Assembly: GCA_016704535.1 (NCBI GenBank)
Contig: JADIZZ010000019.1
Coordinates: 62,001-126,000 of the forward strand
Length of the DNA stretch: 64,000 nucleotides
Source: Betaproteobacteria bacterium
GTDB lineage: Bacteria > Pseudomonadota > Gammaproteobacteria > Burkholderiales > Burkholderiaceae_C
Reading direction: 5' to 3'
A program made the position numbers and the translations under genes. A model generated the notes under the pieces. That model searched no databases, was not told the DNA's origin, and saw only the letters and a program-made list of their open reading frames with translations. Numbering within the stretch: the stretch's first letter is position 1; each line of letters begins with the position of its first letter. Positions 34,511-43,779 of this stretch are shown piece by piece.

Positions 34511-35347
34511 TCAGGCCTCGATGGGGGACAGGGGGGTGGGGGCGGGCTCGGTGGCCGCGGTGCTGGCGAACCAGGTCAGCTCGTCGCGCAACTTGATCAC
34601 TTCGCCGACGATGGTCAGCGCCGGCGACTGCAGGCCTTCACGCGCCACGGCCTCGGCCAGCGTGCCGAGCGTGGCGCAGACCACCTGCTGTTCGGCCAGC
34701 GTGCCGTGGGCCACCACCGCCGCGGGCCAGCTGGCCGGCAGGCCGTGCTCGACGAGGCGCGTGCAGATCGTCGCCAGCCCCGAAAGGCCCATGTAGATGA
34801 CGACCGTCTGCCGCGGGCGCGCCAGCGCCGGCCAGTCGAGGTTGCAGCTGCCGTCCTTCAGGTGGCCGGTGACGAAGGTGACGCTCTGCGCGTAGTCGCG
34901 GTGCGTCAGGGGGATACCGGCGTAGCTGGCCACGCCGCAGGCCGCGGTGATGCCGGGCACGACTTCGAAGGGAACGCCCTCGGCGGCCAGCACCTGCAGT
35001 TCCTCGCCGCCGCGGCCGAAGACGAAGGGGTCGCCGCCCTTCAGCCGCACCACCGTGCGGCCTTCGCGCGCCAGGCGCACCAGCAGTTCGTTGATGCCTT
35101 CCTGGGGGATGCTGTGGTGGCTGCGTTCCTTGCCGACGTAGAGACGGCGAGCCGCTGGGCCGACGAGGGCCAGCACGTCGGCGCCCACGAGGTGGTCGTA
35201 GACGACGACGTCGGCCTGGGCCAGCAGCCGCGCGGCCTTCAGCGTCAGCAGTTCGGCGTCGCCGGGGCCGGCGCCGACGAGGTAGACCTTGCCGCAGCTG
35301 GCGCGGCAGGCGGCCATCATGGCCGGGATGTCGACGAAGGAATTCAT
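34511..35347 (-). CDS. cobA: Uroporphyrinogen-III C-methyltransferase (SUMT)
   Basis: The enzyme adds two methyl groups from S-adenosylmethionine to uroporphyrinogen III to make precorrin-2, the precursor of sirohaem needed by DsrAB. The 278-residue product has the family motifs VYLVGAGPGD near residue 20, VVYDHLV, VRLKGGDPFVFGRGGEE near 103, VVPGITAACGVASYAGIPLTHRD, and VIYMG near 188. It is the single-domain type, without the CysG dehydrogenase. AAGGAGA precedes the ATG. Presence in the dsr operon fits a need for extra sirohaem. Confidence 0.9.
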   Translation of the reverse strand: MNSFVDIPAMMAACRASCGKVYLVGAGPGDAELLTLKAARLLAQADVVVYDHLVGADVLALVGPAARRLYVGKERSHHSIPQEGINELLVRLAREGRTVVRLKGGDPFVFGRGGEELQVLAAEGVPFEVVPGITAACGVASYAGIPLTHRDYAQSVTFVTGHLKDGSCNLDWPALARPRQTVVIYMGLSGLATICTRLVEHGLPASWPAAVVAHGTLAEQQVVCATLGTLAEAVAREGLQSPALTIVGEVIKLRDELTWFASTAATEPAPTPLSPIEA

Positions 35348-35377
35348 GCCGTTCTCCTTGGCGCGGAAAGGTTCAGG

Positions 35378-35758
35378 TCAAGCACCGCAGCTGCCGCTGC
35401 CGCAGCCACCGCTGCCGCAGCCGCCCTTGGCTTTCGGCGCGCCGCTGCCGCAGCTGCCGCCACCGCCTTGCACCTCGCCGGGGGGGATGAAGACGAAGCC
35501 GAACTGACCGGGTTCGAGTTCGACGAAGTCGAGCACGGTGTCCTGCAGCAGCGGGCGGCTGGGCGAGCCCAGCAGCACGGTCAGGCCTTCGAAGACCGCG
35601 GGCTCGTCGTCCTCGCGTTCGTCGTCGAAGCCCATGCCGTACTCGATCGAGCCGTCGGCAATCTGGCGCGCGGCGATGCGCAGAGCCATACCGGCAGCGT
35701 CGCTGCGCGCGGCGGCGGCCAGCAGTTCCTGCGCCGCGGTGGGGGTGACGTTGAACAT
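35378..35758 (-). CDS. dsrR: DsrR, A-type carrier-like protein with Cys-rich tail
   Basis: The 126-residue product has the IscA-like fold (about 1-95: LRIAARQIADGSIEYGMGFDDERE, LDFVELEPGQFGFVF) but lacks the three cluster-binding cysteines of IscA, as in DsrR of Allochromatium. A Gly/Cys-rich tail follows with Cys103, 114, 119 and 124. I do not know this tail from the model DsrR; it could bind a metal or cluster. ATG 35758 follows GGAAGGA. Gene order dsrN-dsrR is as in purple sulfur bacteria. Confidence 0.85.
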   Translation of the reverse strand: MFNVTPTAAQELLAAAARSDAAGMALRIAARQIADGSIEYGMGFDDEREDDEPAVFEGLTVLLGSPSRPLLQDTVLDFVELEPGQFGFVFIPPGEVQGGGGSCGSGAPKAKGGCGSGGCGSGSCGA

Positions 35759-35774
35759 CTCGGGATCCTTCCGG

Positions 35775-37193
35775 TCAGATTTGCAGCGCCAGCGCCAGCG
35801 CACGCGGCGCTGTGGCGGCTTCGCGCAGCGCACGCTGGCTGCGCACGTAGGCCACGAAACGTGGCGCCCAGTGCGTGCCGGCGTCGCTGCGCAGATGCGC
35901 GTAGGACGCCATCAGCTTGTGCACGCAGACGCCGTCGTGTTGGCCGTCGATGCCGTGGCCGCGCTTGACGCGGTAGGCGTAGGCCACCGACGGGTCGACG
36001 TTCTCGAGGCTGGAGTGGTGGAACTCGTGGCCGCGAATCTCACCACCCGCCAGCGGCGCCCAGGGCATGGCCGCGGTCTCCTGCAGGTGCACGTAGCCGC
36101 GGCCCTGCGGGCGCGCGTGCATCACGGCGTCGCCGGGGATCGCGCCCACCATCTGCGCCGTGCGGCCCTGCCAGCTGATGCTGCGCGACAGAACCATCAG
36201 CCCGCCGCATTCGGCGTAGGTGGGCAGGCCGCCTTCGATGGCGGTGCGCAGCGCGGCGCGCAAGGTGGCGTTGGCTTCCAGTTCGGCCATGCAGGCCTCG
36301 GGGAAACCGCCGCCGATGAATAGGCCGTCCACCGCGGGCAGGCGGGTGTCGTGCAGGGTATCGATCGGCACCAGCTCGGCCCCAGCCGCTTCCAGCGCCA
36401 GCAGGTCGTCGGGATAGTAGAAGCCGAAGGCGCGGTCGCGGGCGATGGCGATGCGCAGGTCGGCGCGGTGCGGCGCGGCCGGCGCAGCGGCCGGTGCATC
36501 GAAACCCGGGGCGGCCGAAGCCGCCAGCGCACGCACACGGTCCAGGTCGACCTGCGTGCCAACCGTGCGGCCTATCTCGCGCACGCGCGCCGTGGCGTCA
36601 TCGACCTCGGTGCAGGGCATCAGCCCGAGGTGGCGTTCCATCACCGCCAGGCGTTCGTCTTCGGCCACGGCGCCGAGCACGGGCACGTCGGTGTAGTGCT
36701 CGATCACCGCGCGCAGCTTGGCTTCGTGGCGGCTGCCGCCGACGCGGTTGAGGATCACGCCGCCGATGCGGATGGCCTTGTCGAAGGCCTGGTAGCCCAG
36801 GATCAGCGGCGCGATGCCGCGCGTCATGCCGCGCGCGTCGATCACCAGCAGCACCGGCAGGCCCAGCCGCGTGGCCAGCGCCGCATTGCTGTTGCTGCCG
36901 TCGAGCGCCAGGCCGTCGTAGAGGCCCTTGTTGCCCTCGACGATGGCGAGGTCCGCGCCGCGCCCATGCTCGACGAAGCAGGCTTCGAGTGCCGCGTCGT
37001 CCATCAGGTAGGGGTCGAGGTTGAAGCAGGGCCGGCCGGCGGCGCGCGCCAGCCACATCGGGTCGATGTAGTCGGGGCCCTTCTTGTAGGGCTGGACCAC
37101 GTGGCCGGCTTCGGCCAACGAGGCGCAAAGGCCGAGCGTGACCGTGGTCTTGCCCGAGGACTTGTGCGCGGCCGAAACGAGCAGGCGGTGCAT
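35775..37193 (-). CDS. dsrN: DsrN, cobyrinic acid a,c-diamide synthase-like amidase
   Basis: This CobB/CbiA homologue is thought to amidate sirohaem for DsrAB, using glutamine and ATP. The 472-residue product has an N-terminal P-loop AHKSSGKTT near residue 9, DYIDPMW near 41 and VEGNKGLYDG near 90. A C-terminal glutamine amidotransferase domain has YAECGGLMVL, with the nucleophile Cys, and GHEFHHS. It starts five bases after the dsrP stop. The substrate assignment comes from the dsr context. Confidence 0.9.
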   Translation of the reverse strand: MHRLLVSAAHKSSGKTTVTLGLCASLAEAGHVVQPYKKGPDYIDPMWLARAAGRPCFNLDPYLMDDAALEACFVEHGRGADLAIVEGNKGLYDGLALDGSNSNAALATRLGLPVLLVIDARGMTRGIAPLILGYQAFDKAIRIGGVILNRVGGSRHEAKLRAVIEHYTDVPVLGAVAEDERLAVMERHLGLMPCTEVDDATARVREIGRTVGTQVDLDRVRALAASAAPGFDAPAAAPAAPHRADLRIAIARDRAFGFYYPDDLLALEAAGAELVPIDTLHDTRLPAVDGLFIGGGFPEACMAELEANATLRAALRTAIEGGLPTYAECGGLMVLSRSISWQGRTAQMVGAIPGDAVMHARPQGRGYVHLQETAAMPWAPLAGGEIRGHEFHHSSLENVDPSVAYAYRVKRGHGIDGQHDGVCVHKLMASYAHLRSDAGTHWAPRFVAYVRSQRALREAATAPRALALALQI

Positions 37194-37198
37194 CGTCG

Positions 37199-38365
37199 TC
37201 AGGCCTTGGCGGCTTCGTCGCGCGGCAGGAAGTCCAGCACGCGCACGCCGATGATCGTCATCAGGAAGGCCGCACCCAGCCCGCCGACGCCGAGCAGGAA
37301 CTCGGGCAGCGAGGGTGTGTAGTGCTCGATGGCGCCGTCGGCGAAAGTGCTGCTGACGACATGGCCGGGGAAGATCTCCAGCGGGAAGGCCTGGCCGCCG
37401 ATGATGAAGACGAAGAGCCAGGCGAAGGCGCCGGCGATGACCAGCGCTGCCGCGACCAGCGTGCTGCGTGTGTCGCTGAACTTCGGGTGGAAGAGCAGCA
37501 GCAGCGGCAGCACCGAACCGACGAGCACGTAGCCGCCCCAGAAGAGCAGGGGGTAGATGCCCCCGTCGCGCAGGATGAAGGCCTCGAAGGCGCCCTGGCG
37601 TGCGAAGTAGAGGTTGGTCAGGTGGTAGACGGCCACGAGGTAGAGCGACGCGGCGACGAAGATGCCCAGCAGGCGCGCCAGGCGGCGGCGGATCTGGTCT
37701 TCGAGCTGCAGGTCGTTCCAGCCGTACATCACCGCCTGCACGACGAGGAACACGGCCAGCCCCCAGCCGAAGGACAGCACGATGAAGAGCGGCGCCAGCA
37801 GCGCCGACTGGTAGGCCTGGCGCGCGACGAGGAAGCCGAAGATCGAGCCCGTGCCCGTGGTCAGCACGAAGCGCCACACCAGCGCGGCCAGGCCGGCGGC
37901 TTTGGAATACTTGTTCATGCGGCGTTCGAACATCGTCCACAGGTAGACGGCAACGATGGCCACCATGCCCGAGTAGAGGATCACGTTCCACGCGAAGACG
38001 GACTTGAAGTTGTAGTGGGTGGCCGCCACGACGAGACGCTCGGGCCGGCCCAGGTCGAGCATCAGCACCATCAGGCCGCCGGCCAGCAAGGCCACGCACA
38101 GCAGGCCCGACAGCGGCGCACGCGGCTTGTAGACCGGCTGGCCGAAGACCGAGCCGATGGACGCCACGTTCAGCACGCCAGAGGCCGCCACCACCATGAA
38201 GATGGCGAAGACATGCGGCAGGCCCCAGACGACCTGGTTGGTCATGCCGGTGACGATGTGGCCGTGGATCTCCATGAAATGCGCCGCGCCCAGCCCGATG
38301 GCCGTGACCAGGCCGCCCAAGGCGACGAGCAGCCAGAAGTTGCGGGTTTCGGTCGGCATCTTCAT
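37199..38365 (-). CDS. dsrP: DsrP, NrfD-type integral membrane subunit
   Basis: The 388-residue product has about ten membrane helices in the NrfD/PsrC pattern, starting LLVALGGLVTAIGLGAAHFMEIHGHIV. It includes LMLDLGRPERLVVAATHYNFKSVFAWN, a conserved NrfD segment. It is the membrane anchor of DsrMKJOP and is thought to exchange electrons with quinones. It lies three bases after the dsrO stop. Length and position agree with DsrP of other sulfur oxidisers. Confidence 0.92.
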   Translation of the reverse strand: MKMPTETRNFWLLVALGGLVTAIGLGAAHFMEIHGHIVTGMTNQVVWGLPHVFAIFMVVAASGVLNVASIGSVFGQPVYKPRAPLSGLLCVALLAGGLMVLMLDLGRPERLVVAATHYNFKSVFAWNVILYSGMVAIVAVYLWTMFERRMNKYSKAAGLAALVWRFVLTTGTGSIFGFLVARQAYQSALLAPLFIVLSFGWGLAVFLVVQAVMYGWNDLQLEDQIRRRLARLLGIFVAASLYLVAVYHLTNLYFARQGAFEAFILRDGGIYPLLFWGGYVLVGSVLPLLLLFHPKFSDTRSTLVAAALVIAGAFAWLFVFIIGGQAFPLEIFPGHVVSSTFADGAIEHYTPSLPEFLLGVGGLGAAFLMTIIGVRVLDFLPRDEAAKA

Positions 38366-38368
38366 CGT

Positions 38369-39100
38369 TCAGAGCCCGTGGTAACGCACGCCGGGGTCGA
38401 GCTTCAGGTCGGCACGCAGCTGCGTCGTCTGGATCTCGCGCACGCGGCGCGATATGTCGCTCTCGGGGTCGTTGAGGTCGCCGAAGACGATGGCGCCGTG
38501 GCCGGCCTTGCTGCAGGCTTCGGCACAGGCGGTGGTCTTCTCGCCCTTGTCGATGCGGTGCACGCACAGCGTGCAGCTCTCGACGCAGCCCTTGCCGCGC
38601 GGTACATCGGGGGTCTGATCGGTCAGCGGCTCGTGCACGAAGCTGCGCGCCTTGTAGGGGCAGGCCATCACGCAGTAGCGGCAGCCGATGCAGGTGTGGC
38701 GGTCGACGAGCACGATGCCGTCGGCGCGCTTGAACGACGCGCCGGTGGGGCAGACGTCGACGCAGGGCGGCTCGGCGCAGTGCTGGCACATCACGGGCAC
38801 CGACGAGGCGCGGCCGGTCTTGATTTCCTTGATCTCGACCTTGCGTATCCACTGCGGCGAAGTCGGCGTCGGTTTCGGGTCGAGGCCGTTTTCGGTGTTG
38901 CAGGCGGTGACGCAGTCGTTGCAGCCGGGCGCGCACTTGGTGGTGTCGATCAGCATGCCCCAACGCACCTTGGCGCTGGCGCCCGGCGTCGGGCCGCTGC
39001 CGGCCGCAGCCTGCGCGATCTCGATCAGCTGGATGCCGGGCGCCAGCATGACACCGCCGATGGCGGCGGCGGCCACACCGAGGAAGCCGCGGCGGCTCAC
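38369..39100 (-). CDS. dsrO: DsrO, periplasmic ferredoxin-type iron-sulfur subunit
   Basis: The 243-residue product begins with a twin-arginine signal (SRRGFLGVAAAAIGGVML), so it is exported folded. The mature part carries cysteines for about three [4Fe-4S] clusters: CAPGCNDCVTAC, CQHCAEPPCVDVC, CIGCRYCVMAC and CTLCVHRI. The start is the GTG at 39100, overlapping the dsrJ stop (GTGA), which places the RR motif at residues 3-4. It transfers electrons between DsrJ and DsrP in the DsrMKJOP complex. Confidence 0.92.
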   Translation of the reverse strand: MSRRGFLGVAAAAIGGVMLAPGIQLIEIAQAAAGSGPTPGASAKVRWGMLIDTTKCAPGCNDCVTACNTENGLDPKPTPTSPQWIRKVEIKEIKTGRASSVPVMCQHCAEPPCVDVCPTGASFKRADGIVLVDRHTCIGCRYCVMACPYKARSFVHEPLTDQTPDVPRGKGCVESCTLCVHRIDKGEKTTACAEACSKAGHGAIVFGDLNDPESDISRRVREIQTTQLRADLKLDPGVRYHGL

Positions 39101-39477
39101 TTGCCGGCTCCTTGTGCGACGGTGCGCGCCTTGCTGGCGTGGCACTCGAAGCAATCGATCTTGACCGCCGCATAGCTGTGGCAGCTGATGCAGAAGTTGG
39201 TCTCGTCCTTGGCCACACTCTGGGTCTTCTGGCTGGCGTGGCAGTCGATGCAGCCCTTGAGGCTGAACTTTGCGCCGCGGATGCCGCCGTGCACGGTGTC
39301 GTCGCGCTGGTGCTTCAGGAAGTCCATGTGATTGCGCCGCATCACGTCGGGCGGCGCCACGCACTGCGTGCCCGCCGTGGCCGCTTCGACCACGGGCTTG
39401 GGCGTGCGCGCGGCAGCAACGCCAGCGAAGGCGAAGCTCGCCGTCAGCAGGCCCAGCAGCAGCACGCGATACAACAC
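39097..39477 (-). CDS. dsrJ: DsrJ, periplasmic trihaem cytochrome c
   Basis: The 126-residue product has an N-terminal hydrophobic anchor or signal (VLLLGLLTASFAFAGVAAA). Three CxxCH haem sites follow at Cys76-His80, Cys96-His100 and Cys109-His113. A lone Cys39 in GTQCV could be the unusual cysteine axial ligand known for one DsrJ haem. The start is placed at the GTG at 39477, with GGGGGAG nine bases upstream inside the dsrL stop region. It overlaps dsrO by four bases. Confidence 0.9.
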   Translation of the reverse strand: MLYRVLLLGLLTASFAFAGVAAARTPKPVVEAATAGTQCVAPPDVMRRNHMDFLKHQRDDTVHGGIRGAKFSLKGCIDCHASQKTQSVAKDETNFCISCHSYAAVKIDCFECHASKARTVAQGAGK

Positions 39478-39482
39478 CTTGC

Positions 39483-41441
39483 CTACTCCCCCAAGCCCAT
39501 CTGGATGTAGCCCGTCGGGCAGACATCCTTGCAGATGTGGCAGCCGATGCACTTGGCATAGTCGGTGTCGACGTAGCGGCCGATCGTCGACTTCGCCTTC
39601 GGCACCTTGAACACCGCCGTCTGCGGGCAGTAGACGACGCAGTTGTCGCACTCGAAGCACTGGCCGCAGCTCATGCAGCGCTTGGCCTCGGCCTGGGCCT
39701 GCGCTTCCAGCAGTGGCAGCAGGCGTTCCTCGAAGTTGTTCAGCGCCTCTTCGGCCGTCAGCGAGACGATGTTGCGCCGGTTGCGCGGCGTGTACTGGAA
39801 GTGGCCCAGGAAGAGCTCGCTGTGCGGGATGACGTAGCGGTCGGAGCGGTTGTCGTAGTTGTGGATGGCGCCGGTGCTGCGGTCGGTGCCGCGCAGCGGC
39901 TCCTCGATCTGCGTCACGGGCAGGCCCTTCTCGACGAGCTTGCGCGTGAGGTCGAAGCTGTGCACGTCGATCTTCGGCCGCTTGTCCAGCGCTTCGCTGT
40001 TCAGGTGGCGGTGTATGCCATCGGCCGCGATGGCGCCGTGACCGATGGCCGTGGTCAGGAGGTGCGGGCGCACGACGTCGCCGCCGACGAACATGCCCGC
40101 CTGGCCCTGCACCTGGTAGTTCTTGTCGCTGGCGATGAGGCCCTTGCCGTTGTTCAGCGACTCCAGGCCCGTGAAGTCCACCGCCTGGCCGATGGCCGAG
40201 ACGATGAGGTCGGCCTCGATGTCCTCCTCGGTGCCCGGGATGTTCTTGATGTCGAGACGGCCGCCGACCATCTTCGCTTCGCAGCGCGCCACGCGCAGCG
40301 CGGTGGCGCGGCCGCTGGCGTCGCGCACCACCGCCACCGGCGCCATCCCGCCGCGGATGGCGATGCCTTCGCCCAAGGCGTGCTCGACCTCGTGCTTGCT
40401 GGCCTGCATCTTTTCGATGTCGAAGATCGAGGTCAGCGTGACCTCGGCGCCCTGGCGCGCCGACAGCGAGGCCACGTCGTGTGCGGCGTAGCCGGCGATG
40501 GCGTTCTCGGGGCGGTCGGACTCGTGCACGTGCTCGATGTGGCCCAGGCGGCGTGCCACGGTGGCCACGTCGATCGACGTGTCGCCGCCGCCCACCACCA
40601 CCACACGCCGGCCGACGTGCAGCATGCGGCCGTCGTTGAAGGCCTTGAGGAAGGCCGTGGCGGTGACGACGTTGGGTGCATCGCTGCCTTCGACCGGCAG
40701 CGGGCGGCCGCTCTGCGCGCCCAGGCCGAGGAAGACGGCGTCGAAGTCGGCCTTGATCTGGTCGAGCGTGATGTCGGTGCCGATGCGGCAGGCCATGCGC
40801 GTTTCGACGCCCAGGTCGAGGATGCGCTGGATCTCGGCGTCGAGCACCTCGCGCGGCGTGCGGAAGCCCGGGATGCCGTAGCGCATCATGCCGCCGAGTT
40901 CGGCGCGCTCGTCGAAGAGGGTGACCGCGTGGCCCTTCTTCGCCAGCTGGTAGGCGGCCGACAGGCCGGCCGGGCCGCCGCCGATGACGGCCACCTTCTT
41001 GCCCGTCTGCGTGCCCGGCTTGGGAAAGGCCAGCTTCTTCTCGATGGCGTACTCACCCAGGAAGTGCTCGACCGAGTTGATGCCGACGAAGTCTTCCACC
41101 TCGTTGCGGTTGCAGCCCGATTCACAGGGCGCCGGGCACACGCGGCCCATCACCGAGGGCAGCGGGTTGGCCTCGGTCAGGCGGCGCCAGGCGTATTCCT
41201 GCCAGGGCATGCCGGCCGGCGGCTTCTCGATGCCGCGCACGATGTTCAGGTAGCCGCGGATGTCCTCGCCCGAGGGGCAACTGCCCTGGCAGGGCGGCGT
41301 GCTCTGGATGTAGGTGGGGCACTTGTGCGAGTGATCGGCGTCGAAGATCTCGTTCTGCCACGCCAGCGGCTTGCTGTCGCCGTCCTTGTAACGACGGAAG
41401 TTCAGCGGCTTGGCCGGCACGTTGTCGGTGGTGGTGGACAT
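39483..41441 (-). CDS. dsrL: DsrL, NAD(P)-linked iron-sulfur flavoprotein
   Basis: DsrL accepts electrons from DsrAB during sulfur oxidation and reduces NAD(P). The 652-residue product has N-terminal cluster cysteines (residues about 41-55 and 102-110), an FAD-binding loop VAVIGGGPAGLSAAYQLAKKG near 150, and an NAD(P) loop RVVVVGGGDTSIDV near 280. C-terminal ferredoxin motifs are CMSCGQCFECDNC and CIGCHICKDVC. Its presence, with dsrEFH, marks the oxidative type of Dsr operon. AAGGAGA precedes the ATG. Confidence 0.93.
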   Translation of the reverse strand: MSTTTDNVPAKPLNFRRYKDGDSKPLAWQNEIFDADHSHKCPTYIQSTPPCQGSCPSGEDIRGYLNIVRGIEKPPAGMPWQEYAWRRLTEANPLPSVMGRVCPAPCESGCNRNEVEDFVGINSVEHFLGEYAIEKKLAFPKPGTQTGKKVAVIGGGPAGLSAAYQLAKKGHAVTLFDERAELGGMMRYGIPGFRTPREVLDAEIQRILDLGVETRMACRIGTDITLDQIKADFDAVFLGLGAQSGRPLPVEGSDAPNVVTATAFLKAFNDGRMLHVGRRVVVVGGGDTSIDVATVARRLGHIEHVHESDRPENAIAGYAAHDVASLSARQGAEVTLTSIFDIEKMQASKHEVEHALGEGIAIRGGMAPVAVVRDASGRATALRVARCEAKMVGGRLDIKNIPGTEEDIEADLIVSAIGQAVDFTGLESLNNGKGLIASDKNYQVQGQAGMFVGGDVVRPHLLTTAIGHGAIAADGIHRHLNSEALDKRPKIDVHSFDLTRKLVEKGLPVTQIEEPLRGTDRSTGAIHNYDNRSDRYVIPHSELFLGHFQYTPRNRRNIVSLTAEEALNNFEERLLPLLEAQAQAEAKRCMSCGQCFECDNCVVYCPQTAVFKVPKAKSTIGRYVDTDYAKCIGCHICKDVCPTGYIQMGLGE

Positions 41442-41460
41442 CGTGTTGTCTCCTTGAATT

Positions 41461-42957
41461 TCAGTGCGGCTCGCCGAGCCGGATGGCCTTGCTGACCAGT
41501 TGGTGCACGCCGCCGACCATGCTCATGTTGAAGCCGTAGTAGGGCAGCACCTTGCTGAACTGCGCCTTGCAGATGGCGCAGATGGTGGCCATGAAGTTCA
41601 CGCCGTGGCCGTCGACCACGTTCTTCAGCGCCTCCATGCGCGGCAAGGCCCCCTTGACGCGGATTTCCATCAGGTCGTCGGTGAGCAGGCCGCCACCGCC
41701 GCCGCAGCAGAAGGTGGCTTCGTGCGTGGTGCCCGGCGCCATGTCATGGAAGTTGTTGACCACGGCCTTGATGATCTCGCGCGGGATGACGAACTGCCCG
41801 CCGGGCATGCTGCCCATGCGCGAGGCGCGCGCGACGTTGCACGAATCGTGGAAGGTGACGATGCGGTCGTCGTTCTTTTCCTTGTCGAACTTGATGACGC
41901 CGCGCTGGATCAGGTCATACGTCAGCTCGCAGATGTGCTGCGGCATCGGGTAACGCGGGTCCAGACCCTCGATGGGGCCCATCAGCGTGTTCCAGAAGCT
42001 GTAGGCCACGCGCCAGGCGTGCCCGCACTCGCCGACGACGATGCGCTTGACGCCCAGTTCCTGCGCCGCTTCCTTGACGCGCAGCGAGATGTTGCGCATC
42101 TGCTCGTAGTTGCCGATGAAGAGGCCGAAGTTGCCGGCCTCGCTGGCCTTGGTGGACAGCGTCCACTTGATGCCGGCGGCGTGGAAGACCTTGGCGTAGC
42201 CGATCAGGCTTTCGACGTGCGGCTCGCTGAAGAAGTCGGCCGAAGGGGTGACCAGCAGCACCTCGGCGCCTTCCTCGTCGAGCGGGAAGCGGATGTCCAG
42301 CCCCGTCTCTTCCTTGGTGTCCTCTTCCAGTCCGAGCAGCGTGTCTTCCAGCGCCGGCCCCGGGATGCCCAGGTTGTTGCCGATGCGGTGCACCTTGCCG
42401 ATGATCTCGTTGGCGTACTTCTGGCCCAGGCCCACGCTGTCCATGATCTCGCGCGCGGCCATCGTCACTTCGGCGGTGTCGATGCCGTAGGGGCAGAAGA
42501 CGCTGCAGCGGCGGCACTCGCTGCACTGGTTGTAGTAGCTCCACCAGCCGTCCAGAACTTCCTTCGTCATGTCGACGGCGCCCACCAGCTTGGGGAAGTG
42601 CTTGCCGGCGAAGGTGAAGTAGCGGCGGTAGACGGCGCGCATCAGGTCCTGGCGCGCCACGGGCATGTTCTTCGGGTCGCCGGTGCCCAGGAAGTAGTGG
42701 CACTTGTCGCTGCAGGCGCCGCAGTGCACGCAGGCGTCCATGTAGACGCGCAGGCTGCGGTACTTGTCGAGCAGCTCGCCCATCTTGCCGATGGCCCGCT
42801 GTTCCCAGCCCTCCGTCAGTTCACCCGGGAAGCCGACCGCGGCCTGGATGGTGGGCGAGGCGACGAAGGGCTTGAGGTGCGCCGTCGCGCCCACCGCCAC
42901 CAGCGGAATGACCGGGTAGGGCTTGAGCTTGGGTGTCTCGAAGGGGGCGGTGGCCAT
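41461..42957 (-). CDS. dsrK: DsrK, HdrD-like catalytic iron-sulfur subunit
   Basis: The 498-residue product has two [4Fe-4S] motifs (Cys76, 79, 82, 86 and Cys145, 148, 151, 155). CCG domains follow (GECGHAWRV, DSCNVARAS, FCCGGGGG, ICAICKAQF) that form the special cluster acting on the disulfide or trisulfide of DsrC. It is cytoplasmic and attached to DsrM, whose gene starts just upstream. Together they pass electrons between DsrC thiols and the quinone pool. Confidence 0.93.
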   Translation of the reverse strand: MATAPFETPKLKPYPVIPLVAVGATAHLKPFVASPTIQAAVGFPGELTEGWEQRAIGKMGELLDKYRSLRVYMDACVHCGACSDKCHYFLGTGDPKNMPVARQDLMRAVYRRYFTFAGKHFPKLVGAVDMTKEVLDGWWSYYNQCSECRRCSVFCPYGIDTAEVTMAAREIMDSVGLGQKYANEIIGKVHRIGNNLGIPGPALEDTLLGLEEDTKEETGLDIRFPLDEEGAEVLLVTPSADFFSEPHVESLIGYAKVFHAAGIKWTLSTKASEAGNFGLFIGNYEQMRNISLRVKEAAQELGVKRIVVGECGHAWRVAYSFWNTLMGPIEGLDPRYPMPQHICELTYDLIQRGVIKFDKEKNDDRIVTFHDSCNVARASRMGSMPGGQFVIPREIIKAVVNNFHDMAPGTTHEATFCCGGGGGLLTDDLMEIRVKGALPRMEALKNVVDGHGVNFMATICAICKAQFSKVLPYYGFNMSMVGGVHQLVSKAIRLGEPH

Positions 42958-42975
42958 CGGGTGCTCTTGTTCGCG

Positions 42976-43707
42976 CTACTTCTTGTCCAGCGCCGCGGCC
43001 CAGGCCGCGACATGGCGCTTTTCACGCGAGGTGTCGGCCTGGTTGCGCGTCGGGCTGAAGAACAGGCCCGGCGCGTGCAGCAGCTTGCTGATCGGGAAGA
43101 CGATCATCAGCAGCGCCACGAGCGCGAGGTGCAATAGCAGCAGCGGATCGGTGGGCAACGGCTGGATGTCGAAGCGCATCAGGCCCAGCATGAAGGCCTT
43201 CACCGCCACGATGTCGGTGTGGCTGACGAAGCGCATGCCCAGGCCCGACAGGCCGATGGCGATGAGCAGCGCCAGGTGCAGGTGGTCGGACGGCGTGCTG
43301 ATGTAGCGCACGCGGTCGACCAGGAAACGCCGCGCCCACAGCCCGGCGAGGCCCGCCACCATCGCGAAGCCGGCGTACATGCCGAAGGGCTGCACGAAGG
43401 TGATGACGTCCCACACCGGCTGCTGGAAATAGCGCAGGTGGCGCAACACCACCAGCAGCAGCGCGGCGTGGAAGAGCCAGCCGAAGAGCCAGGTCCACTT
43501 GCTGGCCTTGAACAGGCTTTCGAAGAAGACGACTTCGCGCGTCAGCCGCAGCGCCACGCCAGAGGTCGTGGTCGGCGCCGGCGTGGTGGGGATCTTCAGC
43601 GGCGCCGGCGTGCGCGCATAGCTGCGGATCTTCAGCGCCAGACCGACCACGAAGATCGCGGTGGCGACGTAGAAGAGCGCGGCGTAGACGACAGACAACG
43701 CGGACAT
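42976..43707 (-). CDS. dsrM: DsrM, NarI-like cytochrome b membrane subunit
   Basis: The product is about 243 residues with five to six membrane helices (ALSVVYAALFYVATAIFVVGLAL, WLFGWLFHAALLLVVLRHLRYF, LLLLHLALVALLMIVFPISKLLHA). Paired His residues are suited to two b-haems. It belongs to the NarI/HdrE family. I chose ATG 43707; a GTG at 43731 would add eight residues, and neither has a strong ribosome site. It is the membrane partner of DsrK. Confidence 0.9.
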   Translation of the reverse strand: MSALSVVYAALFYVATAIFVVGLALKIRSYARTPAPLKIPTTPAPTTTSGVALRLTREVVFFESLFKASKWTWLFGWLFHAALLLVVLRHLRYFQQPVWDVITFVQPFGMYAGFAMVAGLAGLWARRFLVDRVRYISTPSDHLHLALLIAIGLSGLGMRFVSHTDIVAVKAFMLGLMRFDIQPLPTDPLLLLHLALVALLMIVFPISKLLHAPGLFFSPTRNQADTSREKRHVAAWAAALDKK

Positions 43708-43779
43708 GGTGCGGGCTTCAGGAAGGCTCACGCCACGCGTGCGACAGGCACGCGTTGGGCGCGGTGCGCTTCATCGGGT

